A program made the position numbers and the translations under genes. Shown piece after piece: positions 12,330 to 23,217 of a stretch of 64,000 nt of DNA. The notes under the pieces are model-generated. The model ran no database searches. It was not told the origin of the DNA and saw only the letters and a list, made by a program, of their open reading frames with translations. The stretch spans positions 2,196,001-2,260,000 of the forward strand of contig JANATG010000010.1 in assembly GCA_029449235.1 (NCBI GenBank), read 5' to 3'. Position 1 is the stretch's first letter; every line of letters begins with the position of its first letter. This DNA is from Linnemannia schmuckeri (taxonomy: Eukaryota > Mortierellomycota > Mortierellomycetes > Mortierellales > Mortierellaceae).

Positions 12330-14987
12330 ATGGACCCGCATTCCATCAAGAGGCCGCGGATCATGCCTCCAGAAGCAAGGGCCCTGCAGATCCCTGCCAA
12401 CCTCTCACTCCCTCAACAACACCCCCCTACCCTCAAGAGCAACCATGCACCCCTTCACCAAGTACCTGACCTGTCGTTCGCCCCACGGTCAGGAGTTAAC
12501 ACTTCAACTGTTGGCCTGAACGCGTCCTCGACAATGATGCCCAATTTTATGTCGGGGTCGTCCAACCGTTCACTCCTCAATGTCCCTGAACACCAGGGCG
12601 GCCCTACTCGTCGCAACTCTTATTCCAACCGCCACGCCAAAGACACGCTCTTCCACAAGGATACACATCATTACCCCGGTATCTCTAAACAACAGCAAAT
12701 CCAACTTGAGCGCCAGAAAAAGTTTCAACAACACGCACAGCTGCAGCAAGCCCACCAAGAGTTCCATCGCCAGCGAGAGCTCTATCAAATGCAACAGCAG
12801 CAGCAATTGCTTCAGCAGCGCTTGCCCACAGCCCCAGCCGCTTCAGTTTCATCACAGCCTCAAGGAGCATCGCAGCCCTCCCGGACACCACATGCCCAAC
12901 ACCACCACCATCACCACCACCATCACCATTTTCATGTCCACCCTCTCATGGCCAACTCTACAAACATCCAGCAGCAGCTCAGCCTTACTATACCGTCTTC
13001 ACCACACAGTCAGCGAGCCATTGCTTCTATCCCCACCTCTTCATCATCATCCCCTTCATACCCAGGCGCTTCGTCATCGATCGCTTCACATCAATCTTCA
13101 AACACTTCCATGGCTTCTTCAGGCACTGCCTCAGGATCGCCAAGAATGTCATCGTCAAATCATCATCATCATCACCACCACACAAGTCTCCACCAACATC
13201 TTCCTCCTCAACGGCCAAACCAATTCAGTGAGTGGACCAATGTCAAGGAGAAGGAGCGGGCGCGCTTACTGTCTAACATGGCTCGTGTTCGCGAAACCCA
13301 GCCGCCTGTACCTTCTGCCGAAGCTGCCAAAGAGAACCTGAAACGACTCTCCCAACGCCTGCATCAAAGGCGCACTCGTGCTCGCGAGACCATTCTCTAC
13401 GATCTTCATCAGGGCGTCAAGACGGTAGAGGCACAAGTTCATAAGCAGGTCGACATGGTCCTCAGTCGGCTAAAAGATGCTCCAGGATCTAAGTATGCGT
13501 TTGCATTGACCCATACATTCCTCACACAAATCCCACAAGCGCTATCGAACACTATCCTCCCCTCAGCCATCTCAGCGGTCGCAGATACGGTTGCTGGCAG
13601 GACCACTAACTCTTTGACGACATTGCGAGGTCGTGCAGGATTGGATGAGTTTGATGAGGACGACGAGGATGAGGATGACGAGGATGACCTGGACGACCTA
13701 GATGATATCGAGGAGCTGAGTTACCAGCAACAGTTAGCCTTGCTCAGATCGCATCAGCTGCAGAACTCAGGTGTTTCCCAGCAGCTCTCGAGCGAGTTTG
13801 GCACCATTGCCTTGGCGTCTTCTTCGTCCTCTTCTACGTCGTGCTCTGGATCCTGCAGTTCTGGGTCGTCATCGGCAACTGAAGCCTCTGCAACCCCGGG
13901 CATTCATCATCATTCTGGTGATGAGAGTGTGAGCGAGTGTTACGGCGAGGGAACCAAGACGTCGGCGCCTGTCTCCATCTCGAGAGAAGGAGCGTCAGAG
14001 TTCCTGTCTGCATCGACACACCACAACTACTCTATTGCCGCCTCGCAAGTTTTGAACGCAGCCTTGCCATCGTTTATTCCCTCCATGGTTGCTCCCATCG
14101 TCTGCGTGTTCTCGTATCCTTCACCACCTGCAACCAAGCCCAATACGCCGCAACAGTCTACGCCTTCGTCACCCAGTCTCCTCAACTTGACCAAAGACAA
14201 TCACAGTGCCGCCTCCGGAACAGGAGCACGTTCTTTGAATAAAACTGGAACATTGCCCTCGGAACCAGAGCATACCGTCATCAAACAGGAGCCCGTAGAT
14301 GAGGATATGCGCCTTCAGCAAGAGATTAAGATCAACCCGGGCATTGTTGTCGTGAACTCGAATGCTTGGACATCCGCCGAGCGCGAGGCCCTCTTCTTGG
14401 CAGCCACACGTTTCCGTCTCCATGGTCAGTGGTCCAAGATTCGTCAAATGATGGGCTTGCACCGGACAGACAAGGAGATCGAGGACGAGTATCAGCGCCT
14501 GTATGGAGAAGACGAGGAGATGCAGAGTGGCGACGACGTCGACGAGGACCTTGTGCCTATCAAGCAGGAGTCTGGCGTTGAGGACGATGGCGATGCAGAT
14601 GACGAGGCCGAACCAGCTGTGTTTATGAGATTTGGAGGCCAACACCGCGCCACAACGCCGCGCCAGCAGTCATACTCGCCTGCCGCCCAACAGCAGCAGG
14701 ACCACCAGTTTACCGTCACCTCTGGAGGATCTATGCTTTTGGATATCCGGCCCCTGCTGACCGTCCCAACAGCGACTACCACCGCCAGCTCGACTCGACC
14801 CAGCCACCGCCACGCCCACGTCCACGGTCACCATGCACGATCTGACCCTGGCGGCCATGGGCATGGCCATCACCGCCACCACGACCGACTCTTAAAGTCT
14901 TTCGACGAGAAGCCTCTGCGGATCATCAAGAAGGAGGTGATGATTGACAAACGCTTCGCTCTCGAGGACATCCCTTTGCGCATTTAG
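12330..14987 (+). CDS. SANT/Myb-like nuclear regulator with His, Gln, Ser and acidic tracts
   Basis: An intronless frame of 885 aa. The only recognisable domain is a SANT/Myb-type repeat at about residues 675-725 (WTSAEREALFLAATRF ... WSKIRQMMGLHRTDKEI), with spaced Trp residues as in the fold. The rest is low complexity: Gln-rich around 125-170, poly-His near 190-202 and 276-282, Ser-rich 230-275, an acidic Asp/Glu run near 440-462, and a His-rich tail near 825-853. Three matches to the SUMO consensus (hydrophobic-K-x-E) occur: VIKQEP, PIKQES and IIKKEV. This composition points to a chromatin or transcription factor in the nucleus, but no orthologue is recognised. A Cys/Ser-rich patch (SSSSSTSCSGSC) near 495 is without known meaning. 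Confidence 0.75.
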   Translation: MDPHSIKRPRIMPPEARALQIPANLSLPQQHPPTLKSNHAPLHQVPDLSFAPRSGVNTSTVGLNASSTMMPNFMSGSSNRSLLNVPEHQGGPTRRNSYSNRHAKDTLFHKDTHHYPGISKQQQIQLERQKKFQQHAQLQQAHQEFHRQRELYQMQQQQQLLQQRLPTAPAASVSSQPQGASQPSRTPHAQHHHHHHHHHHFHVHPLMANSTNIQQQLSLTIPSSPHSQRAIASIPTSSSSSPSYPGASSSIASHQSSNTSMASSGTASGSPRMSSSNHHHHHHHTSLHQHLPPQRPNQFSEWTNVKEKERARLLSNMARVRETQPPVPSAEAAKENLKRLSQRLHQRRTRARETILYDLHQGVKTVEAQVHKQVDMVLSRLKDAPGSKYAFALTHTFLTQIPQALSNTILPSAISAVADTVAGRTTNSLTTLRGRAGLDEFDEDDEDEDDEDDLDDLDDIEELSYQQQLALLRSHQLQNSGVSQQLSSEFGTIALASSSSSSTSCSGSCSSGSSSATEASATPGIHHHSGDESVSECYGEGTKTSAPVSISREGASEFLSASTHHNYSIAASQVLNAALPSFIPSMVAPIVCVFSYPSPPATKPNTPQQSTPSSPSLLNLTKDNHSAASGTGARSLNKTGTLPSEPEHTVIKQEPVDEDMRLQQEIKINPGIVVVNSNAWTSAEREALFLAATRFRLHGQWSKIRQMMGLHRTDKEIEDEYQRLYGEDEEMQSGDDVDEDLVPIKQESGVEDDGDADDEAEPAVFMRFGGQHRATTPRQQSYSPAAQQQQDHQFTVTSGGSMLLDIRPLLTVPTATTTASSTRPSHRHAHVHGHHARSDPGGHGHGHHRHHDRLLKSFDEKPLRIIKKEVMIDKRFALEDIPLRI

Positions 14988-15179
14988 GCTGCTTGTTCTT
15001 TGTTCTTTATTACTGTTTTCTTTCCTTGCTACACCAAAACGAATTCCACCAAGTTTCAATTACAAAACTTGGGTTGTACTTTTACTCCCACCCCACTCTC
15101 TCCTCTTAAAGTATCATCTATTCTTTTTCTTTTCTGTTTTTGTATTATGCTTAATGTTCTCACGATAAAGAAACGCGTA

Positions 15180-15185
15180 AATAAA
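15180..15185 (+). terminator. AATAAA polyadenylation signal candidate, SANT gene
   Basis: A canonical AATAAA lies about 190 bp after the stop codon at 14,987 and before the convergent ELM1-like gene ends at 15,303. Position is right for a 3'-end signal; the cleavage site is not known. Confidence 0.45.
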
Positions 15186-15302
15186 CCTCATCGTCCTCTT
15201 TAAAAACAACCCAATAGTGTCGAATTATAGTTTACGCGAAAAAAAAGAACTAAGCGCCTCAATATTTCCTGGTTAAATAATGAAGAGATACTTATATTTA
15301 TT

Positions 15303-17480
15303 TTAGCATGTCGCGTCAGCAACATGGGCAGGAACGCGTTTGCCAGCCAAGCGACATTCCCTCAAAACGACCAACCTTTCCGCAAGCCTCTTGGTCTCTT
15401 CTGGGCCTTTGCCCTCTAAAGTGTTTTTCCATGGCGGATGGTCACCCGGATAACTCAGAGGGTCAGCCGTATCATTTACTTCCGATTCGTTCTTAATAGC
15501 TTCGGTACGGCCGATAGAGGAGGTAGGAGGGAGGATGGGGATGCGGCCGGGTCGGAAGGCTCGGGTCATGTTGAGGTCTGTGTGGTATCGGTGAAAGACC
15601 TTGAGCTTCCCACGGGCCAACTCACCTCCTAGGATATAGACAGGTTTGCTGTTTATGATTTTTGTCGTGGGAAAGTGGAAGACTTGTCAGTTTAAGGTGT
15701 TTGTTGACAGTCGGTTGTTCAAACGCGCAATTATTTTTCAATCCAGATTAGTTCCCCGTTAAAGTATGTATATCGCTTCAAAGGCTTCGCTATTATGAAT
15801 GTTTTTGCTACTACTCACCCAGTTGCAAGAGCGTCGTTGGTCATAGCGATAGAATCCGCAGTGACGACAATTTTGTCCGCCAATGCCAACATGGCCTCAT
15901 ATGGATTACGTTCATCCATAAAGCCCATCAAGCCTTTAGGTCCTGGAACATTCGACCACGCGACCTGTTCTGAAGCAGCCGAATCCTGAGATGATGGTGT
16001 CATGGGATCATAGACAAAGATCTTGTCGTCATCCTGAACTTCTTTCTGCCATTTAGCAATCGCCTGCTTGGTGTTGTCAGTGGTCCTTTGCGAGAAGGTG
16101 ATCATGACACGACAGTTCTGGACATCGACCAGACGAGCGAGGCGGTGGACCATTCTATCCGTGTGATGGGAGCAGTCCTCATTGGGACCGCCAATCAAAA
16201 CTGCCACGATCGTGTCCACCGGCTTTGGAGACGGATATGACAAGGAAGAGGTGTCGTTACGGAAGAATGATTTGGGGATGAGGTTGTTGTCTAGTGCCCT
16301 TATCTTTGCAAACTGTAACGATTTTGGGGAGATCGAGTTGAGTGTCGAGTTGATTCTGAAGTAGTTCTTTTGGTCTTTCATCAATCCCAATGCAGCTATC
16401 CGTCATGGTTCGTTTAGTTAAAAGTAATCGCGTTAGTGTGTCGGGTGGTTTTTTCATTGCTAAGAATGTCCAGTCTACGTTTTAAGAATGCCATTATTCT
16501 TACCAAGCTGAACGACGACTTCATGTCGTTGGAGAAATACTTGGTCGAAGTGGATAAATGGCAGCGCCGGGAAATGGATGTACGCTAACAGTGACCATTG
16601 AAAAAAAGACCCCGAGAAGTACACGATTAATTTCCGAGTTTCTATAAGGAAGACAATGGCGGTTTATACGTCTTCCAGTCACTTACAAGAAAAGGACGCT
16701 TTCCCGCTCATCCTAGAGACTTGAAGAACTCCAGGTATCGCCTTTGCGCCAGCACCAATGACAAAACTTGGGTACGGTGCCGCCAGTGAGTCACCCGTCA
16801 AGAACCATGGTAGCCTGTCCGCTATTATTGTCACATCGGTAATAAACAAGATGGTGTCAGTATTGGTATTAAAAAGTCCAGTTGTTTCGAGACGGAGCAA
16901 TTGATATCCTGACGACATACTGTGTTTCCTGTTGACGACGTGATGATAGTCCATGATCAGCTTCTTGAATGGAATCGGGAGCCACTGAAGCCCTATTTGT
17001 TGAATAACGAAATGTGAAATTTGGTTTCAACGGGAGTAGAAGAGAAACAATCCACGCTGGTTTGCCCTGTTCATTCATTCAAGGTAGGACATAGTATGTA
17101 CCTTGGCGCCATTGAACACGCTTGATTTGCCAGGGGAGTGAGAGGCCCTTGGCCAGATTGACGGCCTCTTTGTCAGCACTGACAGACCCATCGGAAATAA
17201 TCCACGTCGACGCACTTGTGGGTTGGTATGCAATTCTAGATGCCATTTTCATCTTCCCGGTGGCCTTTTCGTATCTAGTACCTCCTCCTCTTGTCGCTGT
17301 AGCATAGTGTGCTTTTAACAGTTGTTGTTGCTGTTGTTGAAAAGGAAGAATATGTGTCCTTGGGATGGAGGTGAGGACGGTTGCCCATTGTTTGATCCCG
17401 TAGGTGTGGTGATAGTTGATGTTGTATACTGCTCTCCTTGGAGCGGTGATCCTGATGGCGGAATGAGCTATACTCTCCAT
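15303..17480 (-). CDS. Mitochondrial fission ELM1-like protein (Mito_fiss_Elm1 family)
   Basis: Five exons (17480-17102, 16992-16687, 16584-16504, 16395-15819, 15648-15303) join in frame to 562 aa. Family landmarks appear in order: TWIISDGSVSADKEAVNLAKGL near residue 100 (W-x-x-SDG plus the AxxLA helix), PSFVIGAGAKAIPGVLQVSR, YIHFPALPFIHFDQVFLQRH, AVLIGGPNEDC, then ADKIVVTADSIAMTNDALATGKPVYIL, where a nucleotide-sugar transferase-like C-terminal half is expected. The first about 75 residues are basic and poor in acids, with a Gln run, suggesting a mitochondrial presequence. ELM1 in plants recruits the dynamin DRP3 to mitochondria; related proteins occur in proteobacteria. A fission role in this fungus is not shown by sequence. 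The insert at about residues 265-320 is poorly conserved in character. Confidence 0.8.
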
Positions 17481-17773
17481 GGCAGCAATTTCGTTTGTTG
17501 ATCAGAAATAAAATGCGCCAAAGGTAAGTTCGGACGTTCCCTTTGCGTGCTCCTCGTTTTCCCATGCCTGAGATCAGTGGCCAGTGATGGCCGTCACATA
17601 TCCGTGCCTTTTAATTGGCTATCAGTCTCAGCGTCCTGTTCCTATGGTTCTAGCCTTATTTGGCTTGCATTCTTACTCAAGGCCTCCCCATACACTTTCA
17701 TTCATTCTCTTTTCAACTCTTCTCTTTCCCCATCCTTCTCTTCATCAACAACACTCCCCCCTACAATATAGTT

Positions 17774-18688
17774 ATGGCCCCTATCACAAAAGTCAACGAC
17801 AAAGTCAAGGTTGTCCTCACTGGATTCCAGGTAACATACCACACTTTATCCTTTTCCGTCCCGCACAACTTCAATTGATACGCTACTTTAATTGTACGGA
17901 AGCACTTTTGCTTTTACTTACAAACGCCTACTCTTTTTGATTTTTAGCCTTTTGCACACCATTTGACGAACCCTTCGTGGCTTTCGGTCCAGCCACTCCA
18001 CAACACTCTCCTGGACTTGCCTGAAGTTCCTGTTGCCAAGCAGGGCCCCAAGCACCACAGAGCCACCCAAGCCTATCTCGTCTGCCAGGAGCTCCCTGTC
18101 GAATACCAAAAGGTGCCTAACCTCGTTCCTGAATTACATGTCACCCACAGCAGGACCATCACCAAGGACGGCCAGGTTATCGAGGTCGAGGTCGATGAGT
18201 CCAAGCAGGAAGAGGAGAAGGGAAAGGAGAACGAGGAGTACTTGAAGACGTACTACATTCATGTTGGCGTTGGCCGCGATGGACACACTGCCATTGAAAC
18301 TCAGGCACATCGCGCTGGTTACGGCGGACTTGACAATGCCAAATGGACTCCTCCCAACAAGGACGAGCCTCCAGTTGTGAAGGAGGAGTGGTCTGCAGAC
18401 CCTGATTTGTTGACGACCACGGTCGACACTGCGGCGTTGGCAGAGTACTTGAAGACAGAAAAGGGATGGATCTGCCAGCAAAGTTTGGATGCGGGGCACT
18501 ACTTGTGCGAGTACACGTTTTATTTGAGCATGGCTGAACGTCAGAGACGAATTGCTGCTGGGGAGGAGGGAGAGGGTGAGAGGACTTGTCTGTTTGTGCA
18601 TTTGCCCTCTGTTGGCAACCCGTACACGCTTGAAGAGCTCCAGCGCTTTGTCAAGGACATGATCATCGGCGTTGTAACTCAGTACTAG
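17774..18688 (+). CDS. Pyroglutamyl-peptidase I (peptidase family C15)
   Basis: Exons 17774-17830 and 17948-18688 join in phase 0 to 265 aa, close to family size (about 210-220) with an acidic/basic insert near residues 95-115 (EESKQEEEKGKENEE-like). It removes N-terminal pyroglutamate from peptides in the cytosol. The N-terminus reads VVLTGFQPFAHHLTNPSW, matching the VLVTGFxPF..NPSW opening. The catalytic triad can be placed: Glu in AIETQAHR, Cys in GHYLCEYTFYLS, His in FVHLPS. The HVGVGRDG turn is also present. The intron separates the GFQ/PF junction. The divergent ELM1-like gene begins 293 bp upstream. Confidence 0.88.
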
Positions 18689-18830
18689 TACTAGAAATGA
18701 GAACGAGAGTAAATGTCAGCTGACTTTCAACCAGCTGCGGTCGATCCTTTTAAGGGGTTCATTTCCGCAGTCATGATTGCTTAAAGATTGTTTACAAAAA
18801 GGAAAAAGAAAAAAAAAGTGCCTGAGGCTG

Positions 18831-18866
<36 letters not shown>

Positions 18867-19073
18867 AGAAAAGCGTTCTTTCTTTTCAGTGCAAGTTGAC
18901 TAATTGCATCGTTCTATTCTCGATTTGTCAGTTGGGGGTCAATCGCTTTTTCATCTACTTCCACTTCCACTTCCACTTTCATTCTTCCTCTTCTTTTAAC
19001 TCTCGTTTTTCACACTCCTTGTTTCTACTCCCCTTCTTCCGACTCCCACCCGCCCAGCTCATATCTGCCAGCC
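18689..19073. other. Spacer between pyroglutamyl-peptidase and Nmd3 genes
   Basis: The 385-bp spacer holds the 3' end of the peptidase gene, a 32-base A run, and a CT-rich stretch (about 18,955-19,060) that is the likely Nmd3 promoter or leader. Confidence 0.5.
18831..18862. repeat. A32 homopolymer
   Basis: An uninterrupted run of 32 A lies between two genes. It could be a simple slippage tract or the poly(A) end of an old retroposed copy; no adjoining retroelement sequence is seen. Confidence 0.9.
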
Positions 19074-20862
19074 ATGGAGTACCGCCCAGAACTCACCACA
19101 CAGCAAATGTAACCCTTTTTCTTATCTTCTATCCACTCTCCCGAGTGTCCATTGACTGCGGCAACTCACAGGATAGCGACAGCAACAATGCCTTGAACAT
19201 TGACACTGTAAACTAACACCCCCCTTGACACACTTTGCCTCGATACCCCTACTAGTCTATGCTGCTCATGTGGAACTACAATTCCCCCAAACCCCACCAA
19301 CATGTGTATCAACTGTATCCGCAATCAGGTCGATATCACCGAGGGCATCCCCAAACACGCCACCATCTGCTTCTGCCGCAACTGTGAGCGTTACCTCCAG
19401 CCCCCCATGCTCTGGGTTGCCTGTCAGCTTGAGTCCAGAGAGCTCCTTGCCCTGTGCTTAAAGAAGCTCAAGGGTCTCAATAAGGTCCGCTTGGTCGACG
19501 CGGGATTCATCTGGACAGAGCCTCACTCGAAGCGCATCAAGCTTAAGCTGACGATCCAGAAGGAGGTTTTCACTTCGACCATTCTCCAGCAGATCTTTGA
19601 GGTCGAGTTTGTGGTTTCCCACCAGCAGTGCGACGACTGTGCCAAGGTCATGGCCCAAAACACATGGAAGGCGATGGTCCAGGTCCGTCAGAAGGTTGAC
19701 CACAAGCGTACCTTCTTGTACCTCGAGCAGTTGATCATCAAACACAGCGCCCACAAGGACACCATCAACATCAAGGAGTGCAAGGACGGACTCGACTTCT
19801 ACTATGCCTCCCGCTCCCACGCCCTCAAGATGGTCGAGTTCTTGTCCGCCATCACCCCCCTCAAGAGCAAGGCTTCCGAGCAGCTCATCTCGACCGATAT
19901 CCACTCTGGTACTTCCAACTACAAGTTTAGTTACTCGATTGAGCTAGTCCCTATCTGCAAGGATGATCTCCTCTGCCTGCCCCCCAAGATCGCAAAGTCT
20001 ATGGGTAACATCAGCCCGTTGGTCATCTGCTATAGGATCGGAAACTCGGTCCACGTCATGGATGTCAACACCTTGGCCGTAGCTGAAATCTCCACCCAGA
20101 CCTACTGGCGCACTCCCTTCCAGGCCTTGGCCTCAGTCAAGCAGCTGACAGAGTACTATGTCTTGGATGTCGAGCCCTGCGGACCTGTCCGTGGCAAGTA
20201 TGTCCTCGCTGATATCCAGGTTGCCAAGGCTCAGGATGTTGGCCGTAACGACACCACCTTCTTTGCCCGCTCCCACCTCGGCGGTATCTTGAACCCCGGT
20301 GACAGTGTAATGGGATATGACATTGCCTCTTCCAACTTCAACAACGATGCCTTTGACGGCCTCCATCGTGGATCCTTGCCTGATGTCATCTTGATCAAGA
20401 AGGCCTACCCATCCCACCGCAAGCGCAACAAGGGCCGTAACTGGGAGCTTCGTCAGCTCCAGAAGGAGGAGGAGGATATGGCACCCCGCAAGCAGGACCA
20501 GGAGCGTATCGAGCAGGATTATGAAATGTTCTTGCGTGATCTCGAGGAGGATCCCGAGCTCCGTTCCACCGTCAACCTTTACAAAGGTAAGGCTTAATGC
20601 CAGTTGCGCACTGTTAGCAGCTTTCGCGTTTGTGTGATAACAATTATTAACTCCCGTCCTTTATGTTTACTTTTTTGAAATAGCTGATAAGCCCAAGAAG
20701 GAGAGCGATTATGCTATGGTTGAGGATAGCGACTCTGACTACGAAGATGAGGACTTTCCCGAGATTCAGTTGGACGAGTTGCTGGATAACCTCAAGTTGG
20801 ATGACGGTCCCGACAATGAATACGATTCCGCTCAGGATGGGGATGATATGATGATGGATTAA
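19074..20862 (+). CDS. nmd3: 60S ribosomal export adaptor Nmd3
   Basis: Nmd3 binds nascent 60S subunits and bridges them to the Crm1 exportin. The true start is the ATG at 19074: exon 1 (19074-19108, MEYRPELTTQQ) joins exon 2 (19256-20586) to give ILCCSCGTTIPPNPTNMCINC, supplying the N-terminal CxxC ... CxxC zinc site; the internal ATG at 19302 would lose it. FCRNCERYLQPP completes the zinc-binding region. Exon 3 (20684-20862) adds an acidic tail with a leucine-rich nuclear export signal (FPEIQLDELLDNLKL). Total 514 aa, usual for fungi. Basic KKAYPSHRKRNKGRNWELR near residue 420 fits the nuclear-import region. It converges on the dioxygenase gene with 180 bp between stops. Confidence 0.96.
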
Positions 20863-21042
20863 ACAAAAGAGAACGATCTTAACACTTTAGCATGCAATTT
20901 TGCTCCACGCCCGTGGCGCAGCTTTCTTTATTTTCTGTAAACTATTAAAAACCGACACTTTGCATTTCAATGATATTTGCTATGCTTTTATTCGTATGGA
21001 TTTGGATATGATATGGATGAAAATAAAAAATAACTAAATATG

Positions 21043-22715
21043 TTACGATCGAACGGGGACTTCGTAGAGGACATCGGCTCGAATGATGTACTTGGCTCCC
21101 TTTAAGACAGGCGATCCCTCATGGAGGAGACTTCCTTTTGCCTCACCGTGGGGAAAGACCAAGACACTACCAGCCCGGGGAGAGTTGGCCCTGGCATCCA
21201 AGAAACCAACATCCGCCGATGGTGTGAAGAATGTGGTTCCACCGCCCTCGAACTCGTCGTTCAGGTAGACCAAGAAAGTCAAGCGGGACCATCTTGTGCC
21301 GTTGTAGGCGTCATACATATACTCACCCGTAATGGGGTCCAGTCCACTTCCGGGCCATTGACCATCGACATGTGGACGGTAGATGGCACCGGGAACATAG
21401 CGGTACACTCTCCACCTGGAGTTAATTCCCACAGCTCCATGTCCGTCCCCGCTGGTCTCTGGGAAGTGAGACTTGCAGCGGTCAAAGATATGTCCCAACA
21501 GCTGGTCATCGGCCATCCAGAAAAAGTTGTGTGCCAGAACTGAAATGGACTCGGAAGCAGTGCCGACCATAGGGACATCAGGTGTGAAGCCGACAGCCTC
21601 AGCGGCAGAGATCATTTGATGGCACTCCTTGCGGGTCAGGACGTCCTTGAGCAAGAATGCGCCGGGGACATGGGGCATGTTGATCCGTTCGACGGGTGGT
21701 TGTGCCGAGAGGTTATCTTGATAGCAGAGGCGGATAGTGCCTGGGTTTGAAAGATAAAGTGTGAAATCGTGAAGGTTGGGCGTCCGGCGGAGGGGGCCTT
21801 TGGTGTGGGCGACGATCTTGAACGAAGATCTGTAATGCTCTGCTTCTTCTTCGGCTACAAGTTTAAAGATGGGAGATGACATCGTCTTTTTTTAGCAGTT
21901 TGGTCCGCATAGACTACACTCAAGGCTTTGTCAAATACTCAAGTGGGAATAAAACTTACTGAAGAGGGTGTTGTTCAGGGCGGCGTCATACTTTTGCACA
22001 TTATCATCTAACCGAGGAAATGCCTGCCACATGGGATGAGTACGAACAGGATGCTCTTCCTTATCTCCAGGCTGCTTTTGGGGCACCATCGACGGGTCGA
22101 CAGTGCGGAGCATCGAGTCCAGGACCCGAAGAACAACAGGGTCACCAAACTCTCCGTTCTTGGCCGAAGCTGCGTCACAGTCACGGACCCATCTTTGAAG
22201 TGCGCCCAGTTTGGGCACCTGACCTTTTGTCCGCATCTCCTCCAATGCTGACATGGCATCGTTCCAACGACCGTCTACCAGGGCGTCAGAGATACGACCG
22301 ATTGGTGTTTGTCCTATTGGAGTAAGCCAAAGAGAAAAAAGGTCAAAGGTGCTTGTTGTTAGATATGGATTGTCAATAGGGTTACGAGAGATGCAAGTAA
22401 CGAGCCATGAATTGCCTTACCCGTGCCGGTGGTGGCTGTGGCGGTCTGCTGAAGCTGATGGACGACAGCACGAAGGACCTTGCAGGCCTTTGAGCGGAAG
22501 ACGTCGGTGTGCTGCTCCAAGGCAAGGAGGGTTCTGAGGGTGATGGCCATATCCTCGTCCGAGACGATACCGCCAAAGTTCTTGGAGTGGGAGAGATTTT
22601 CGGTGGAAGAGTCGATGTTTTCCTGGTCGTCCTTCAGGTGGTGAGCTCCGACGCCTGTGGCGGTGACTTCAGCTAAGAGGCGTCTTCTCTTGCGGTCTTT
22701 TCCTGCCTTTCCCAT
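21043..22715 (-). CDS. Prolyl-4-hydroxylase-type 2-oxoglutarate/Fe(II) dioxygenase
   Basis: Three exons (22715-22421, 22313-21960, 21854-21043) join in frame to 486 aa. The last junction uses the acceptor TTGTAG at 21855-21860; the ATG at 21882 is internal to the intron and not a start. The C-terminal half is a P4Hc double-stranded beta helix: the iron ligands H-x-D lie in IYRPHVDGQWPGS (about residue 375) and the distal His in GSLLHEGSPVLKGAKYIIRAD, which also gives the Lys/Arg 2-oxoglutarate contact. FEGGGTTFF is the usual EGGxTxF segment. The N-terminal 200 residues look helical and are not recognised. It begins with a basic patch (KAGKDRKRRRLL) that could be a nuclear signal. Substrate unknown; no secretion signal, so collagen-type processing in the ER is unlikely. 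Confidence 0.8.
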
Positions 22716-23217
22716 GGTATTTGCTAGTTGTGTATAAGTAAACGGGTGAGTGGGTGTGTATGAGAGAGAGTACAGGGTGTCGTTTAGCGAAGAGATATGG
22801 AGGAGATAGCAAATGAGTAGGCGATAAAAGTATCGTCGAAGAGAGGCGTGAGAATCGAGAGAAGGTTGGCCAGCGACTGGTCAACTTGCTTTGGTGTGGA
22901 AGTGAAAAAGGGAGAACAAAAAAAAATAAGCGCTATGCATTTGAAAAAATATGAGAAAGGCAATAAACAACAGTCACATAATGGCCTAAAAGCTGCATAC
23001 ATAAGGTCTCGCTCTCACTCACATCTTTCCTCTTTCGCGCAGGCACCATTCAGGGACAAGGAGGACAGACTGCTGCTGCTGCATCAACAGCAACCTCATT
23101 CTGACTTGACAAGACAACAGGGCACATATCTTCTCAAATAACTCGGATTCGACCTTCGACCCTCACAACCACTTCACATAACATCACACGCACACGCTTC
23201 AAGTCAACTGCAAAACA
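22716..23217. other. Divergent promoter region, dioxygenase / TFIIIC subunit
   Basis: 502 bp between two divergent starts. A/G-rich on the plus strand near the dioxygenase (its leader read on the minus strand is CT-rich) and CA-rich just before 23,218. No TATA box or known motif is evident. Confidence 0.5.

Noticed and set aside
19302..19304. ATG at 19302 as the Nmd3 start
   Set aside because: It would drop the conserved first CxxC zinc pair supplied by exon 1 and the start of exon 2.
21855..21882. ATG at 21882 as the start of the dioxygenase
   Set aside because: It lies within an intron; joining at 21854 restores one frame with two upstream exons.
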